From Nemophila menziesii (taxonomy: Eukaryota; Streptophyta; Magnoliopsida; Boraginales; Hydrophyllaceae), in assembly GCA_029959085.1 (NCBI GenBank), contig JARWIR010000008.1, positions 20,694,001 to 20,758,000 on the forward strand: a stretch of DNA of 64,000 nucleotides, in the 5' to 3' direction. The notes beneath the pieces were generated by a model. It saw only the letters and a list, made by a program, of their open reading frames with translations. It was not told where the DNA came from and did not search any database. Positions 49,918 to 61,823 of this stretch are shown piece by piece (position 1 is the first letter of the stretch; every line of letters begins with the position of its first letter). The position numbers and the translations under genes are program-made.

Positions 49918-51069
49918 GCATTTTTGCCCCGATGCAGGTTGCCGCCTATTGTTTAAAATACGCCTGTTTACCCCTTAATTTTTGTTCTTGTGACAGGTTG
50001 CCCCACTAACATTTTCCGTCCATTTTTGCTGTTAAATCTCACATGGCTTATCCATGTCACCTTTTTTTTTTAATCCTAATCGTAATTACCCACTTAATTA
50101 AATTAACCCCTCTTTTTTAAAAAGGCAAGATGGGTAATTCTTAAATGCCTACCCTATATATACCCAAAAAACAAAACAAATTAATTAATTAAAATCAAAA
50201 TCCAAAGAAGAAGACGGGTTCGGTTTGGGGAAGAACACGAAGAACAACGAAAACCCTAATTTTTTTCAGAAATTCTCGACTCGAATCCTCCCAATATCTC
50301 AAGGTTGATGTCGATGTCGCCCCTTCAAGCCGATAATGTGGGGTCTTCTTGCTCTAGCTCTCGAGTCCCTTATTGCAGATGCAAGAAATTAGCCAAGTTT
50401 CACACATCTTGGACAGATGCGAATCCTGGTAGGAGGTTTTACAGGTGCAATTTCTTCATGTGGTTGGATGAGCCAATGGGGGAAAGTGCTAGTTCGATAA
50501 TTCGAGGGCTACTGTATAAAGATACCAATCACTGTCTTGAACTCGATGAAATTGTTGGCGTCGGATTTCGATGAAATGATGCAGTTAGAGAAAAAAGCTT
50601 GTGAAGCTTGAGTCTGCAAAAGTCATTGAATTGAACACACAGTTGACTTCGATGGCTAAGAATTTGGTTGAATTGCAAGAAAAAGAACAAGTTGCCTCAA
50701 AAGATCTGAAATTTTGAGCGTGTGAATGTGTTAGAGGACGAGGTGCAACGTCTAAACATATTGATGACCACTGTAACTCGGAAAAACAAGATTCTGAAAT
50801 GGAGCTGCTTTATGATGATATTCTTCTTCCTCTCCATTTTGTCTGGTTTTAGTCATTCCATGTATTAGAATGTATTTGTTAGTGTAGCAGGTTGTTGAAG
50901 TTGTCTATGCGAGGCTTTAAATATATAAGTTATCGAAGATGAATATATATTTTTTTGATGTTTTTTTAATTATATTTATAACATTGTTGGGGTCATCTTC
51001 TATTTTTTTATAATAAATCTTAAAACAATATAAAAATTTACTAAACAATGCACGTGGTGGGGGCAAATG
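49918..51069. mobile_element. Possible transposon carrying a GRF zinc-finger gene
   Basis: CATTTTTGCCCC at 49919 and GGGGGCAAATG ending at about 51069 are inverted matches bracketing the GRF-type pseudogene. I could not establish a target-site duplication; the right end abuts the gypsy LTR. The call is tentative. Confidence 0.35.
50308..50867 (+). pseudogene. GRF-type zinc finger protein, broken
   Basis: ATG at 50308 starts an 88-codon frame with the GRF zinc-finger core YCRCKKLAKFHTSWTDANPG and RRFYRC...FFMWLDEP. Between RRFYRC and FFMW a few residues normally holding the last Cys are missing, so one zinc ligand is lost. The frame stops at 50572. Downstream, in other frames, a coiled-coil stretch (LNTQLTSMAKNLVELQEKEQ) and a hydrophobic C-terminal segment (FMMIFFFLSILSGF) complete the usual plan of small plant GRF proteins. 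These genes are abundant in plants and often move with repeats. Likely non-functional. Confidence 0.8.
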
Positions 51070-52692
51070 TGTGATAAATAAAAATAAATAATAAAGGACA
51101 CACCCTTGACTACCATGAGAAACTCACTGCAAGTATTACAAATCGTTTGCAAGTTTAGTGAGTAAGTAAAAGTTCGTCGGCAGGGATTTGATTTGTTAGA
51201 TCTAATTATGTATATAAATAAGTGTTGGAGAAATTACTCGTTAAAAGAAAAGACAATAAAAGTAATAATATTTATTTGGTTTTCAGATTTAAAAGATAAT
51301 AATACAAATAAATAAATGCTAAAAGAATAGAGATGAGAAATATAGCTTAGGGTTGCTAGTATGCACTTATCTTTCTAATCAACATTCTAGTTATAAGGGT
51401 GATTAAAGCTCTTAGATATGTAGTCAGGATTCTAAATTCCTCATAACCCCCTTCCAAGTGGACTTAAGAGGCGACCTAACAATTACCAGGGGACTTAACT
51501 AAGGTGCTTCTACGCCACTAGGTTCTTAGATGATATTGGCCTGCAATAATGATCGGTGATTAAATCAAACCCTAATGACTATCTAGTTAGGCAAGCCCGT
51601 CAAGATCACTACCACACACTCGACGCTTATGTGGTGTTTCAATAATTAGACACCCCTTCTGGGCGAGCATCTAACTACTATAAATGGGGTAGTCTATACT
51701 CGTGCACTAGCAAGAACTACGATAAATAAATCAAAGCACATAAAACAAATATATGGTTAAGAAGCTAGAATCACTTTAAAAGGGTTTTTCCAAATAGCAT
51801 AAAGACAAATAAAGAATTAGGAATCAAAGATTACACATATGCAAACCCAAGCTATGTGAAAATTAGTTCATATTTAAAGACATAGAAATAAATTACGGAT
51901 AAAAGTAATTAGAACCAAAGATAAACTAAAGAATGTAATACAAATTACCCTAATGTCAGAGGGAGATGATGGAGAACAGGAGTTTGTGACTTTCCAACTT
52001 CTTGTCTTCCTCTCTATAGGTCATGTTGCTTCTCTTGAATGACTTCGATGATACTTAAGGTTTAGAACTGAGTAAGGACCTGTTTACACTAGTTAAAGGG
52101 TGTATTTATAGGTGTCTAGGAAGACCTAATTCGGATTTCTTGGAGTAGAAGGCAAGCAATTGGACTTCTTTTCCAAATCAAATTCGTTTCCTAAAATATA
52201 GGAGAAGGGAAAAACTGTTGTTGTCTTCTTCTGGTTGTAACTTTTTCAATATTGCTCCAATTGATAAGTTCTTTATATCGAAACTGGCCGCATTAAAAAG
52301 ATCTACATTTTTGCTTCAGACCATTCCTCCAAATTCCCATCCGATTTTAAGTTATGGCCACTTTAGTAGACGTGGCTGCAGAAATTCAGATTACTTGACA
52401 AATTTTCTTTTCCTATTTTATCTTTTCCTTCCTTTATCTCCAATTTCAATCCTTATCTTCTTTTCATTATCTCTTGAAATTGATTTTGCATCTAATTAAT
52501 TTTCATATATCTTTAAAACTTCACAATTAACAAATAATTAAACCAAATATGCTCTAAAAATAATAAATCATCAAATCAAGACAAGAAATAAAAAATATAA
52601 TAATATGACTAAAAATCGAGTATAGACTATCCTAATACACCTAAAATGATGTCTCCAACCTAGATTAATTCATCACAAATAGGGAGACATCA
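51070..52692 (-). mobile_element. Gypsy LTR, third copy (3' LTR of a minus-strand element)
   Basis: Same family as the solo LTRs at 16981 and 25536, oriented like the first. On the minus strand it begins TGATGTC-like at 52692, preceded by a polypurine tract GAGTTGGGGGTCT (52693-52705), so it is a 3' LTR with internal sequence upstream. The distal end is blurred: 51055-51069 (TGGTGGGGGCAAATG) differs from the TGGTGTCGCCTAGGG of copy 1. No target duplication matches. Confidence 0.8.
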
Positions 52693-53400
52693 AGACCCCC
52701 AACTCAAAGTTGTATCGTCCCCGATACAATAAAAAAAACAAAAGGAAGTCTCTAAATACACACCTAAGTCAATTAAGCACAGTGAGAAAGAAGATAGTAG
52801 AATATACAAAATAGACTCAAAGAAACTACTCAGAAAATTTCATGTAATAATATTTACAAACTAGATTACCTGCACATCTTTCATATCCACGATCAATACA
52901 GCTTGAATACAAGATTAGATTACCTTCGCAATATAAGAAGGAGAGGTTATTTACTTAGTTTACCAAGGTGGCTATAGATTGTTCATCGAACTTCACTAGT
53001 ATATAAAGATCCACTTAACTATTCTTTATTGGCTCAATCACTTGTAGATTACATAGCAAAGAAGCATAAGGTTTTTAACGTTGTAATGTTAGGGATGGTA
53101 TGATATGTATATTTGGGATAATTTCTCCTCACTGGTCATCAACGAATCTCTCTAGAGTGTGCGTTACTCTCGTAAAATGTTCTTACTCAACCCAATGATT
53201 TTCTTGATGCGTATATATATATATATTTTTTTTTTATATTAATTCTTTTTATGTAGTTATATGACTTTTTTTTATGTGAGATGATGGAGAAGAAGAGTTT
53301 GCTAATTCCCAACTTCTTCACAAGAAACTTATTAATACTCGACCCAAGAAAGCAATAAGTATTTGTATAAATACACCATCTTATGCGGCTTTTTTGACAA
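52693..53400 (-). mobile_element. Internal 3' remnant of the same gypsy element
   Basis: Next to the polypurine tract a GTATCGGGGACGATACAA motif resembles the pre-tract region of plant gypsy elements (compare 63040-63072). Farther right there is no coding match. CAAGAAACTTATTAATACTCG occurs twice (about 53321 and 53400), a small direct repeat at the end of the remnant. The 5' LTR is not found. Confidence 0.5.
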
Positions 53401-53454
53401 GAAACTTATTAATACTCGACCCAGAAAAGGAAAAGAAAACTTTTATCAACGCCA

Positions 53455-55160
53455 TCACGCACGGAGGTCATTATCCACCACCAAAAACACTGCTGCTACA
53501 CACAATCGGCAAGGTAACCCAACTCATTTTTTTTAAATTGAAACCCTAGAAAACGTAATAAATTTATTGGGCTTGATTTTCCACTAAAATTCTAAATTTA
53601 AACGTTTATCATCAATTGTCTATTTCTTTGTCTTCAATTTCAACTTTTATTTTGGTTTTCAGTATTTGTGCGGTTTTATGGATACCAGTATCTGTCAGCT
53701 TGGATACTTTAAACCTCACATTCCTCCTTATGAGAACTCGAAAACTCCTGAACAGATAAAGGTCGAAGAAGAGAGAAGGTCTTTAACACATTTGCTGAAT
53801 AATCTCATGAATAGTATCAGAATATTAAGTGTAAGTTATATATTATATTTCATATATTATTATTATTATAATTATTGTTGATGTTGTTGTTAAATTTATC
53901 AGGTGTTATATGTGCCTTATAATGTTGGGTATGGAACAACAGACTATAATCAATTAGACAATAATGATAAATGGAAGAGTGAAGTTGATAGATTATCTGG
54001 GCTGCTCAAAAAAATGAAAATGAGTGAGATTGAGGTATATCTATCTTATTACCAACCAAAACCAAATCATTATGATTGAACTTGTTTCACTCAAACATTT
54101 GTTTAATCATCTACTCAGTAATTACGGAGTAGTAAACTAAATACTCAAGTTGCAAAAGCAACAATTATAGCATATATACCTAATTTTTCTATTATTTTTG
54201 ATGAATTAGAGATACTAATTGTGGTTTGTATTCCTACTTGATTTACTAGAGTGTACAATCCCAGATATTCGCTTGGGTAAACGGACATAATTGTGCCAAC
54301 TTTTTTGCATTCAAGATTGAAGACAGTAAAGGGAAAATCTATATGTTTAATTGTGGTATGTTTCATCATAGTCTTGTTTTTGCTCTCTGAATCGCAATAA
54401 ACTAGAGTGTGTGTGCATACTTAACTTGATTATCTTTATTTTTCAGAGGTTCAAAATTTCGAAAGGCTTACACGTACGATTAAGCGGGTAGTATGGGAAT
54501 CTGTTAAAATAAATAACCCTACTCAGATTCTGGTAGTATAAACCAAAAAGCAAAACTTGTATTATTAACTTACCTATAGTCATGACTGATGAGTTTAATG
54601 TTGTGCAGTATGAAGATGATGATGGGGAGAAAATTGTAATAGCATCAGATAGTGATCTCACTGAGGCTGTAAACTATGCAAGATCAGTAGGGCGCGAGGT
54701 AAAGTTGATTGATTTCCTTTAGGGGCATAAAAGGAAGATTATAATAATACCTATTATATATTGACCATTGCAGTACCTATCAGTGCGTTTGGATATGAAT
54801 TGCTCTTTAGTATGTGACTTTTCAAGGATGTACCAGACCAGGAACATGCTCAACCAGCGATGTGAATGGCTTCCTTCCACCTTCCAATGATACCCCATCA
54901 TATTCTTCTAAACTTTTAGAATCTAACTTGGCTCTGTAACTTTTTAGTATTATCTTTTTAGCCTTTGATCTATTTAGTTATTTGTATGAATGAATATTTT
55001 GTTGTTTCTTTTTATTTTTCATGATATAGGCCTGGCTTACCGTGCAAATAACTTAAAAGGCACTCAAAATTATAGTGTAATTTTTTTTTTATAATATAGG
55101 ACCTATACTGCAATTAAACAAAACTATGTTAGGGAATTTAAACTAATTAAACAGTCGTGG
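53455..55160 (+). repeat. Segmental duplication of 35172-36800
   Basis: From the 5' UTR exon (CACGGAGGTCATTATCCAC) through all introns and about 270 bases past the last exon, this block parallels 35172-36800, including the shared downstream GGAATTTAAACTAATTAAA. It is the duplication that produced copies A and B. Confidence 0.85.
53678..54890 (+). CDS. PB1-domain protein, CBSCBSPB C-terminus-like (copy B)
   Basis: Spliced model of 227 aa. Coding exons: 53678-53830, 53903-54034, 54250-54355, 54447-54532, 54609-54698, 54774-54890. All GT/AG and in phase. A 5' UTR exon ends at 53513 (GGCAAG/GT), homologous to that of copy A. The N-terminal region (to about residue 107) is helical. PB1 spans about 109-187 with K in FFAFKIED and an OPCA motif YEDDDGEKIVIASDSDL. 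After RLDM the tail is cysteine-containing and ends CEWLPSTFQ, so the membrane anchor of copy C is absent, as in copy A. Exon sequence is well conserved between A and B, including intron positions. I chose ATG 53678, the first ATG after the acceptor. No CBS domains; role unknown. Confidence 0.75.
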
Positions 55161-55738
55161 ATAAGTGGAAGAGGAAATTACTTTTTTAGTCCCAAGAATC
55201 CAAAAAACTCATATTTTAAGGTCTGGTTGGGATTTTCTTCTTTTTACAGTCACTTTTTTTTTTAAAGGCCTTTCGTTACTAGCTGCAATTTTATCTCCTT
55301 CAGGCAGGGAAGTTCCATCACTGTGAAAGTAATTAATACTTCTTTTACACTCATCATACGCCCCCACACGATGGTTTCTTCTCTCTCTCATTTTTGAAAA
55401 TTCAAATTAGAATTTAGATCGAAATTGCTGGGTCTACCTCACCATATTCACTGTGGATCTATTCTTCTCTTTTAGATATAAAACGATTTAAATTGAAATT
55501 CAAACCACTATACCATCTTCTCTCTCATTATTAACCCACCACCACCATCTCCAAATCAAGATTCCACTTTACAACTGGTTTATCATTGCTTAGCATAGAA
55601 GGCGAAAATGGCCTTTGAAGTTTTCTGTCAAGCTGTCGTTAACACTCTTGAACACGGTTTTGCGTAGACATTATTCATTATTCATAGTCTGTTTTCTCAA
55701 GGTTTGTAAAATAATCTTGTTACTTGTTTGAATAGCTA
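55161..55738. other. intergenic DNA, no gene seen
   Basis: The duplicated segment ends and unique AT-rich DNA follows. A short frame at 55605-55665 cannot be assigned to a gene. Confidence 0.4.
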
Positions 55739-55746
55739 AAGCAGAG

Positions 55747-56316
55747 TAGGGATGGCAACAGACCGGATTATTGCAAAAAAAAATCTAAAACCATGTCCAT
55801 AACCATTTAATTTATCAAAAATCAAATCCTAACGGATTTAACCATCAGATTTACTTTTCAAAACCAAAACCGAATAATTCGGATTCGGTCTTTTTAGCGG
55901 TTTTTCTGATTTTAACCATAACCAAACTGTAACTTTATAAATATATTGAATTATTTTAAAATAAGATCACGAATACAAGAAAAGTCTTCAAAATATATAA
56001 CATATTATGTTGATCCTTAATTAGTTAACATATTTGTTACTTTTTTTGTTAAATTTAAATATTTAGATTTTAGTTTTGAGATATGAAATACTTTTTTTAT
56101 CTATATTATTATAAAATATACAAAAATAGATGATAATAAACGGATTTTCGGTTATTCGGTTTTATATTTATCTAAACCATAACCTAATGGATTTAACCAT
56201 CGGTTACACTTTTCAAAACCATAACCTAACAGTTTTCTCCATGGTTGTATAATCAGTTTTTAATCGGTTCGTATTTTCATCGGTTCGGTTTTAAACTATA
56301 ACCATTCCCAACCCTA
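55747..56316. mobile_element. hAT-type MITE, 570 bp
   Basis: The ends TAGGGATGGCAA and CCAACCCTA form short inverted termini, and the body contains repeated GGTTCGGTTTTAAAC-like and AACCATAACC-like inverted segments. Flanks AAGCAGAG (55739-55746) and AAGTAGAG (56317-56324) are an 8-bp duplication with one mismatch, as expected for hAT elements. Confidence 0.8.
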
Positions 56317-56395
56317 AAGTAGAGAGGATTCATAAACCTTGATTTTGACAATTAAATTTCCTCGTTCAATATAATATAAGAAAACTGATTTTATT

Positions 56396-56753
56396 GGTAC
56401 TTTTGTTCTTGTTTACACTGTTTTCTCAGCAACGGATGCTAAACGAAGCACTAACGGTTCTCATGTCCCTGTATTGGCACTGACACCCAGGTACAGGTAT
56501 CAACCCCGTTAGGAGTCTTGGGGCTCCAATCATCTACGACAATGATAAAGCTTGGGATGGCCATGTAAGTGTTTAAATTTACCTTCATAATTGCATAAAT
56601 ATTTGGTTTAATCTCTAAAGAAAGCTATAAGAATACTGTTTGTTTGCTTGTCTAATGCATCAGAGTTTCTAGGTAGGACCATTCATTGGAGCAACACATG
56701 CAGCTCTATATCATACAGTCGTAATCAGAGCAGTCTTATTCAGATCCAAGTGA
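56396..56753 (+). pseudogene. PIP aquaporin C-terminal fragment
   Basis: Exon piece 56396-56564 reads [17 protein letters not shown], then HVPVLA, then a deletion of about 18 residues and a frame change, then [21 protein letters not shown]. After a GT donor at 56565, a second exon (about 56664-56753) reads VGPFIGATHAALYHTVVIRA and ends FRSK. This is the last third of a plasma-membrane intrinsic protein (water channel). The second pore motif NPA has become NPV. Upstream exons are not recognised. Non-functional. Confidence 0.85.
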
Positions 56754-57023
56754 TTTTTAAACATGTTTTGCTAATTAATGCCCATCAAATCCGAGATTTT
56801 AAACGATTTCCGGTTCATATGGTTTGATGTGTGAACACATGTGTATCTGTAATTTTCTTTTCTGTCAAGTCCAAAAAACGTGGGACTTCATGCTCCAAGG
56901 TTAAAAACTTGTTGGATGTTAATGAAGAATCCGTCATAAATAAAAATCAGTATACGGTTACAAACTTGCTGGATGTTAATGAAGAATCCGTCATAAATAA
57001 AAATCAGTACAGTTGCATTGAGT

Positions 57024-57026
<3 letters not shown>

Positions 57027-57061
<35 letters not shown>
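57027..57061. repeat. (AT)n microsatellite
   Basis: A pure AT run of about 35 bases. Confidence 0.95.
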
Positions 57062-57063
<2 letters not shown>

Positions 57064-57099
57064 TGGCCATCTTTTGTTATTTATGTAGATTATTTACAG

Positions 57100-57770
57100 A
57101 TTTTCTTTTAGTCAAACAAAAATAATATAAACAGGTAGAAACAGGGTTACCAAAGGTACCTTATCATCTTATGCCATACCGGATACAATCAGATACCTGG
57201 GGTTCAACAACTCAGTTGCCAAACAATAAATTTAGAAAAATACATGTTTTGTAAACTATCAACTATCAATTTTTCTTCTTAACTATAATAGATGTGGTAC
57301 TTGATATTTACCCATTTCGGTACATACCCGGTTAACATTTTGGGTATATACCCAGTTAGAGTTGTGGGTGGGTATATACCTATAAAAAGCTTAGAAGTTG
57401 AAAAACGCAGTCACAAGGACTAATTTTCAAATTCTGGTTGTATAGTTTGATTCGTCTGTATAGTTTGATCCAAATTGGTTATATACCCATTAAAGGTTAT
57501 ATATCTAACCCAGATCTGATCAGGTTGTATAGATTTTAGTTTTTATTGTACTGTATTAGGGTATATACACAGAATAAAACTAGGACATTTCACTGATTAC
57601 GTTGAGGGTATATACCTAAACTGATAAAACACTACGTTAGGGTTTTAGGTTATATAATTCATACAAATTAGATATATACCCATTAACCAGGTTATATATT
57701 TAACCCAAATTTGATCAGTTTATATAGTTTTTAGTTTTAATTATAGTGTATTAGGGTATACACATATAAG
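57100..57770 (+). repeat. Region rich in a TATATACCCA motif
   Basis: TATATACCCA or its close variants occurs many times with irregular spacing. It forms the leading, more diverged part of the array that follows. Confidence 0.65.
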
Positions 57771-57774
57771 GGTA

Positions 57775-60700
57775 CCCAAATAGGCGTATATCTTATAACC
57801 ACATATGGTAAATAACCACCTTATATAACCATCCTTGGGTATATACCCAAAAGGGTAAATACCAAGTACCACACCTAGTATGTACCCAATTATGACAATG
57901 TGTTTATACCCACTAGTGCATTTTAATTACCTAATTCGTATATACCCAATACCATATTTTGTATGGATATATCCTATTATATATAAACAACTTGGTTATA
58001 TACCCATTAGTAGTGCATCTCAATCAATGTTAGACCATTAGAGATGAAACAAGAACCTTCAACTGAGTTGACTCGTTATCTCGAGGAGTTGAAACATGTT
58101 GATGAAGTGGGAAAAGAGTTGTCAGTGGCAACACTAACAGGAGTAGTTTGTGTCAAAACTTTAGTCAACTTACCAAGGTTTGACTAGGGCTGCAAATGAA
58201 CCGATACTCTCACCAAGGGCTGAGTTTGAGTTCGTTAAGGGTTTGTTTGAGTTCGGCTCGTTAGTTAAACAAGCCAAGCTCAAGCTTTAAATTCAGGCTC
58301 GTTTACTAAACGAGACAAACTCAAACCTATATAAGCTCGATTCGTTAAGCTCGTGAACAGTTTGGTAAGGGTTCTTTAAGAGCTCGTTAATAGGCTTGGT
58401 AGATATATTCAATTAAAAATTATATATCTATACATGTAAAAAGCCAAAACTACGTAAAACTTTTGTAATATGTAATTAATCATAACGGAAATATTTTTTA
58501 TCTAATAAGTAATTTTTTTTATATCTAATAAATATACTACTAGTATCTAGAGTTACAAATAAACCGATACTCTCACCAAGGGCTCGAGTTTGAGTTCGCT
58601 AAGGGCTTGTTTGAGTTCGGCTCGTTAGTTAACAAACCAAGCTCAAGAAAGCTAAAGCTTGGTTCGGCTCGTTTCGTTTCAAACTCAAACCAAGCTCAAG
58701 CTTTATAAAATATTAGCAAACAAACTCAAGAAAGCTAAAGTTTGGCTCGGTTCGGTTCGTTTGCAGCCCTAGGTTTGACCCAAAGACGCGTAAAATTATA
58801 AGATTAAGTTGTTTAGTTTTGTTCCGTTATTCTATTCAGTTTATGGTGTCCCAACTATATTTTAGAGTGTTTGGGAATCATTTGTCTCTCCCTCTCACTA
58901 GTCCTTAGAGTTTTCTAAAGAAAGATCCAAACTATTGGGTATTTTCGAAAGATAAGTATGTTATGGTGGTTTTTTATGAATGATGTGATTGTCACATTAT
59001 ATTGTACGTGCCCAAATAGGTGCATATCTTATAACTACCTCTGGTAAATAACCCCCTATTATAACCACCTTTGGGTATATACCAAAAGGGTAAATACCAA
59101 GTACCACATCTAGTATGTACCCAATTATGACAATTTGTTCATACCCACAGGTGCATTCAATTACCTAATTCGTATATACCCAACACTAGATTTTGTATGG
59201 ATATATTCAACTGAATATACATAACTTGGTATATACCCATTAATAGTGCATCTCAATCAATGTTAGACCATCAGAGAAGAAACAAGAACCTCCAACTGAG
59301 TTGACTCGCTATTTTGAGGAGTTGAAACATGTTGATGAAATGGAAAAAAGTGGTCAATGGTAGCACTAGAAGGAGTAGTTCGTGTCAAAACTTTGTTTCA
59401 CTTACCAAGGCTGATCCAAAGGCGCGTAAATTATAAGACTATGTTGTTTTGTTTTGTTTCACTATTCTATTCTATGTATGGTGTACCAACTATATTTTAG
59501 AGTGTCTGGGAATCATATGTCTCTCTTCAATAGTTCTTGGAGTTTTGTAAAGAAAGATCCAAACAATTGGGTATTTTTGAAAGATAAGTATGTTATTGTG
59601 GTTTTTTTTGTGAATGATATGATTGTCATATTATATTGTACATAGAAAAATAGGTGTATATCTTAACCACATCTGGTAAATAACCACTTCTTATAACCAC
59701 CTTTGGGTATATAACCAAAAGGGTAAATACCAAGTACAACATCTAGTATCTACCATATTATGACAATGTGTTTATACCCAAAAGTGCGTTTCAATTACCT
59801 AATACATATATACCTGCTACCCTATTTCGTAGGATATATTCTGTTGTATACACACGACTTTGTATATTCCCATTAGTAGTGCAACTCAATCAATGTTAGG
59901 CCATCAGAGAAGAAACAAGAACCAACAAGTGTGAAAAGAGTGGTCAGGGGTAGAACTTAAAGGAGTAGTTCGTGTCAAAACTTTGGTCGTCTTACCAAGG
60001 TTTGACCCAAATGCGGGTATTTTATAAGATTAAGTTGTTTTTTTGGTTTTTTTATTCTATTCAGTTTATGTTGTCCCAGCTATATTTTATAGTGTCTGGG
60101 AATCATTTGTCTCTCCCTTTCACTAGTCCTTGGAGTTTTGTAAAAGAGATCCAAAGTATTGGGTATTTGCGAAAGATATGTATGTCATGATGGTATTTTT
60201 ATGAATGATGTGATTGTTATATTATAGTGTACGTACCCTTGTTGGGTATATACTCCCAGGAAGTATATCTTATAACAACCTTTGGGTATATACCCAAATG
60301 GGTAAAATACCAAGAACCACATCTAGTATGTACCCAAATACCATATTTCATTAATTACCTAATTCATAATTATTATAAAGAGTATATACCCAAATACCAT
60401 ATTTCGTATGAGTGTATTCTATTGGTATATACATTAGTAGTGTATCACAATCATGTATTTTCACAATATGTATATATGTATTGTTATATTATATGTTACG
60501 TGCCCAAATGGGTATATACTTAAAATGTTATATCTTATAACCACCTCTTATAACCACATCTGGTATATACCCAAACTGGGTAAATACCAAGTATCACATC
60601 TAGTATGCATCCAATTATGACAATGTGTTAATTCCTACTAGTGCATTTCAATTACCGATATATAATACAATATTTCTTACGAGTATATCGGATTGTATAT

Positions 60701-60930
60701 ACACAACTTGGTAATTAACCATCTCTGGTATATACCCAAATGGGTAAATACCAAGTACCATATCCAGTATGTATCCAATTATGACAATGTGTTTATACCC
60801 ACTAGTGTATTTCAATTGCCTAATTCATATTTAACATAATAGGGTATATAACCAATACCATATTTTCTTATGGTATATCATATTTCATATACTCAACTTG
60901 GTATGTACACATTAGTAGTGGTGATACTAA
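57775..60930 (+). repeat. Tandem array of about 635-bp units
   Basis: The landmark CCAATTATGACAATGTGTTTA recurs near 57894, 59120, 59756, 60610 and 60775. After removing the hAT insertion (587 bases plus its duplication), the first two intervals are about 631 and 636 bases. Units share GGGTAAATACCAAGTACCAC, CAATCAATGTTAGACCATC and CTTACCAAGG blocks. Later copies (60240-60930) are truncated. The longest open pieces (for example 59454-59645) may descend from coding DNA, but no family match is secure. Confidence 0.8.
58185..58771. mobile_element. hAT non-autonomous element, perfect 8-bp duplication
   Basis: The element runs TAGGGCTGCAAATGAAC...GTTCGTTTGCAGCCCTA (587 bases). It is flanked by identical GGTTTGAC copies (58177-58184 and 58772-58779). 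The other array units have an uninterrupted GGTTTGACCCAAA-type site (for example near 59998), which serves as an empty site. Inside, a block of about 90 bases beginning AAACCGATACTCTCACCAAG occurs twice, so the element itself contains a duplication. Confidence 0.93.
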
Positions 60931-61083
60931 GTCTGAAACGTCAAGCCAAGAAGAAATCAACGCTCCAGTACTCGAGGTAATTGAGAAAGAGACTACAACG
61001 CCATAAGTATTCAAAGAGATTCATTTCGAGAAGAGTTAGAGTATACAAGTCGAGGTTGATACAGTAAATCATACTAATGAGGC

Positions 61084-61593
61084 TTGAAAAAAGTTCCAAA
61101 GAAGCTACCACCAAAGATGCAAGATTTGGGAATTTTATACCTCCAAATCAATATAGGTGGTAACTTCGAAGCTAAAGCGATGTGTGACTTGGGTTTGGGT
61201 AGAAATATCATGCCCAAGAATATGTTTGAGAAGTTAGGCATGGGAGATGCTAAAATAAAAGACGTCACCTTGCTACTCCTGGATAACTCCACGGTAAATC
61301 CATGGGGAATCATAGAGGGTGTGCTTGTCCACATAGGTTCTTTAGCTATACCTACATATTTTGTTATTCTTGACAATATTTCAGGCCAACATGTTCCATT
61401 GATACTCCGACGTCCAATCTTGGAGACAAGTCACATCATAATTAATGTTCATGAGGGAACCGTGACTCTCCGAACTGAAGAAATATCCCAAACATTCCAT
61501 TTTGTGGAAGAAAAGCGTGAGGAGTCACGTGAGGTCCCAACACTCCGAGTTGTGACCAAGGATGTTAAAAAAAAGTCCACCATTAACCCGTGA
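61084..61593 (+). pseudogene. Athila-type retropepsin fragment
   Basis: The open frame of about 170 codons matches the aspartic protease of plant Athila-type gypsy elements. The active-site region reads AMCDLGLGRNIMPKNMFEKLG, where relatives have DLGA followed by an S- or G-rich turn, so the catalytic Asp is kept but the turn is changed. The strand VPLILRRPILETSHIIINV is the flap-distal motif (usually LGRPFL). The first codon is not a true start; upstream gag is broken by stops. Retropepsins cut the Gag-Pol polyprotein. Probably inactive. Confidence 0.8.
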
Positions 61594-61823
61594 AGAAGAT
61601 AGTTGAAAATGAGTTTGGGGTTGGTGATGAGGTCGCTTGGAAAGCCCCTAAGCAATATAATAGGCCACGCGAATTCAAGATTTCGTGGATGGGTCTGTTT
61701 TTCGTTATGAGAGTTGTTTCGCCAAAATGGGTTGAAATTCAAGTTAAGAAAGATCACAAGATTTGGATAGTAGATGTGCATAGCCTCACCCGTTGTTGGG
61801 GAGGCTATATAATCAAGAGATGA
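61590..61823 (+). pseudogene. Gypsy integrase C-terminal fragment
   Basis: VENEFGVGDEVAWKAPKQYNR and SWMGLFFVMRVVSPKWVEIQV match the C-terminal GPF/Y-like segment of plant gypsy integrases (FxVGDxV...WxGPF.V), with GLF in place of GPF. It overlaps the end of the protease frame, meaning that all RT, RNase H and the integrase core were deleted. Confidence 0.7.
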
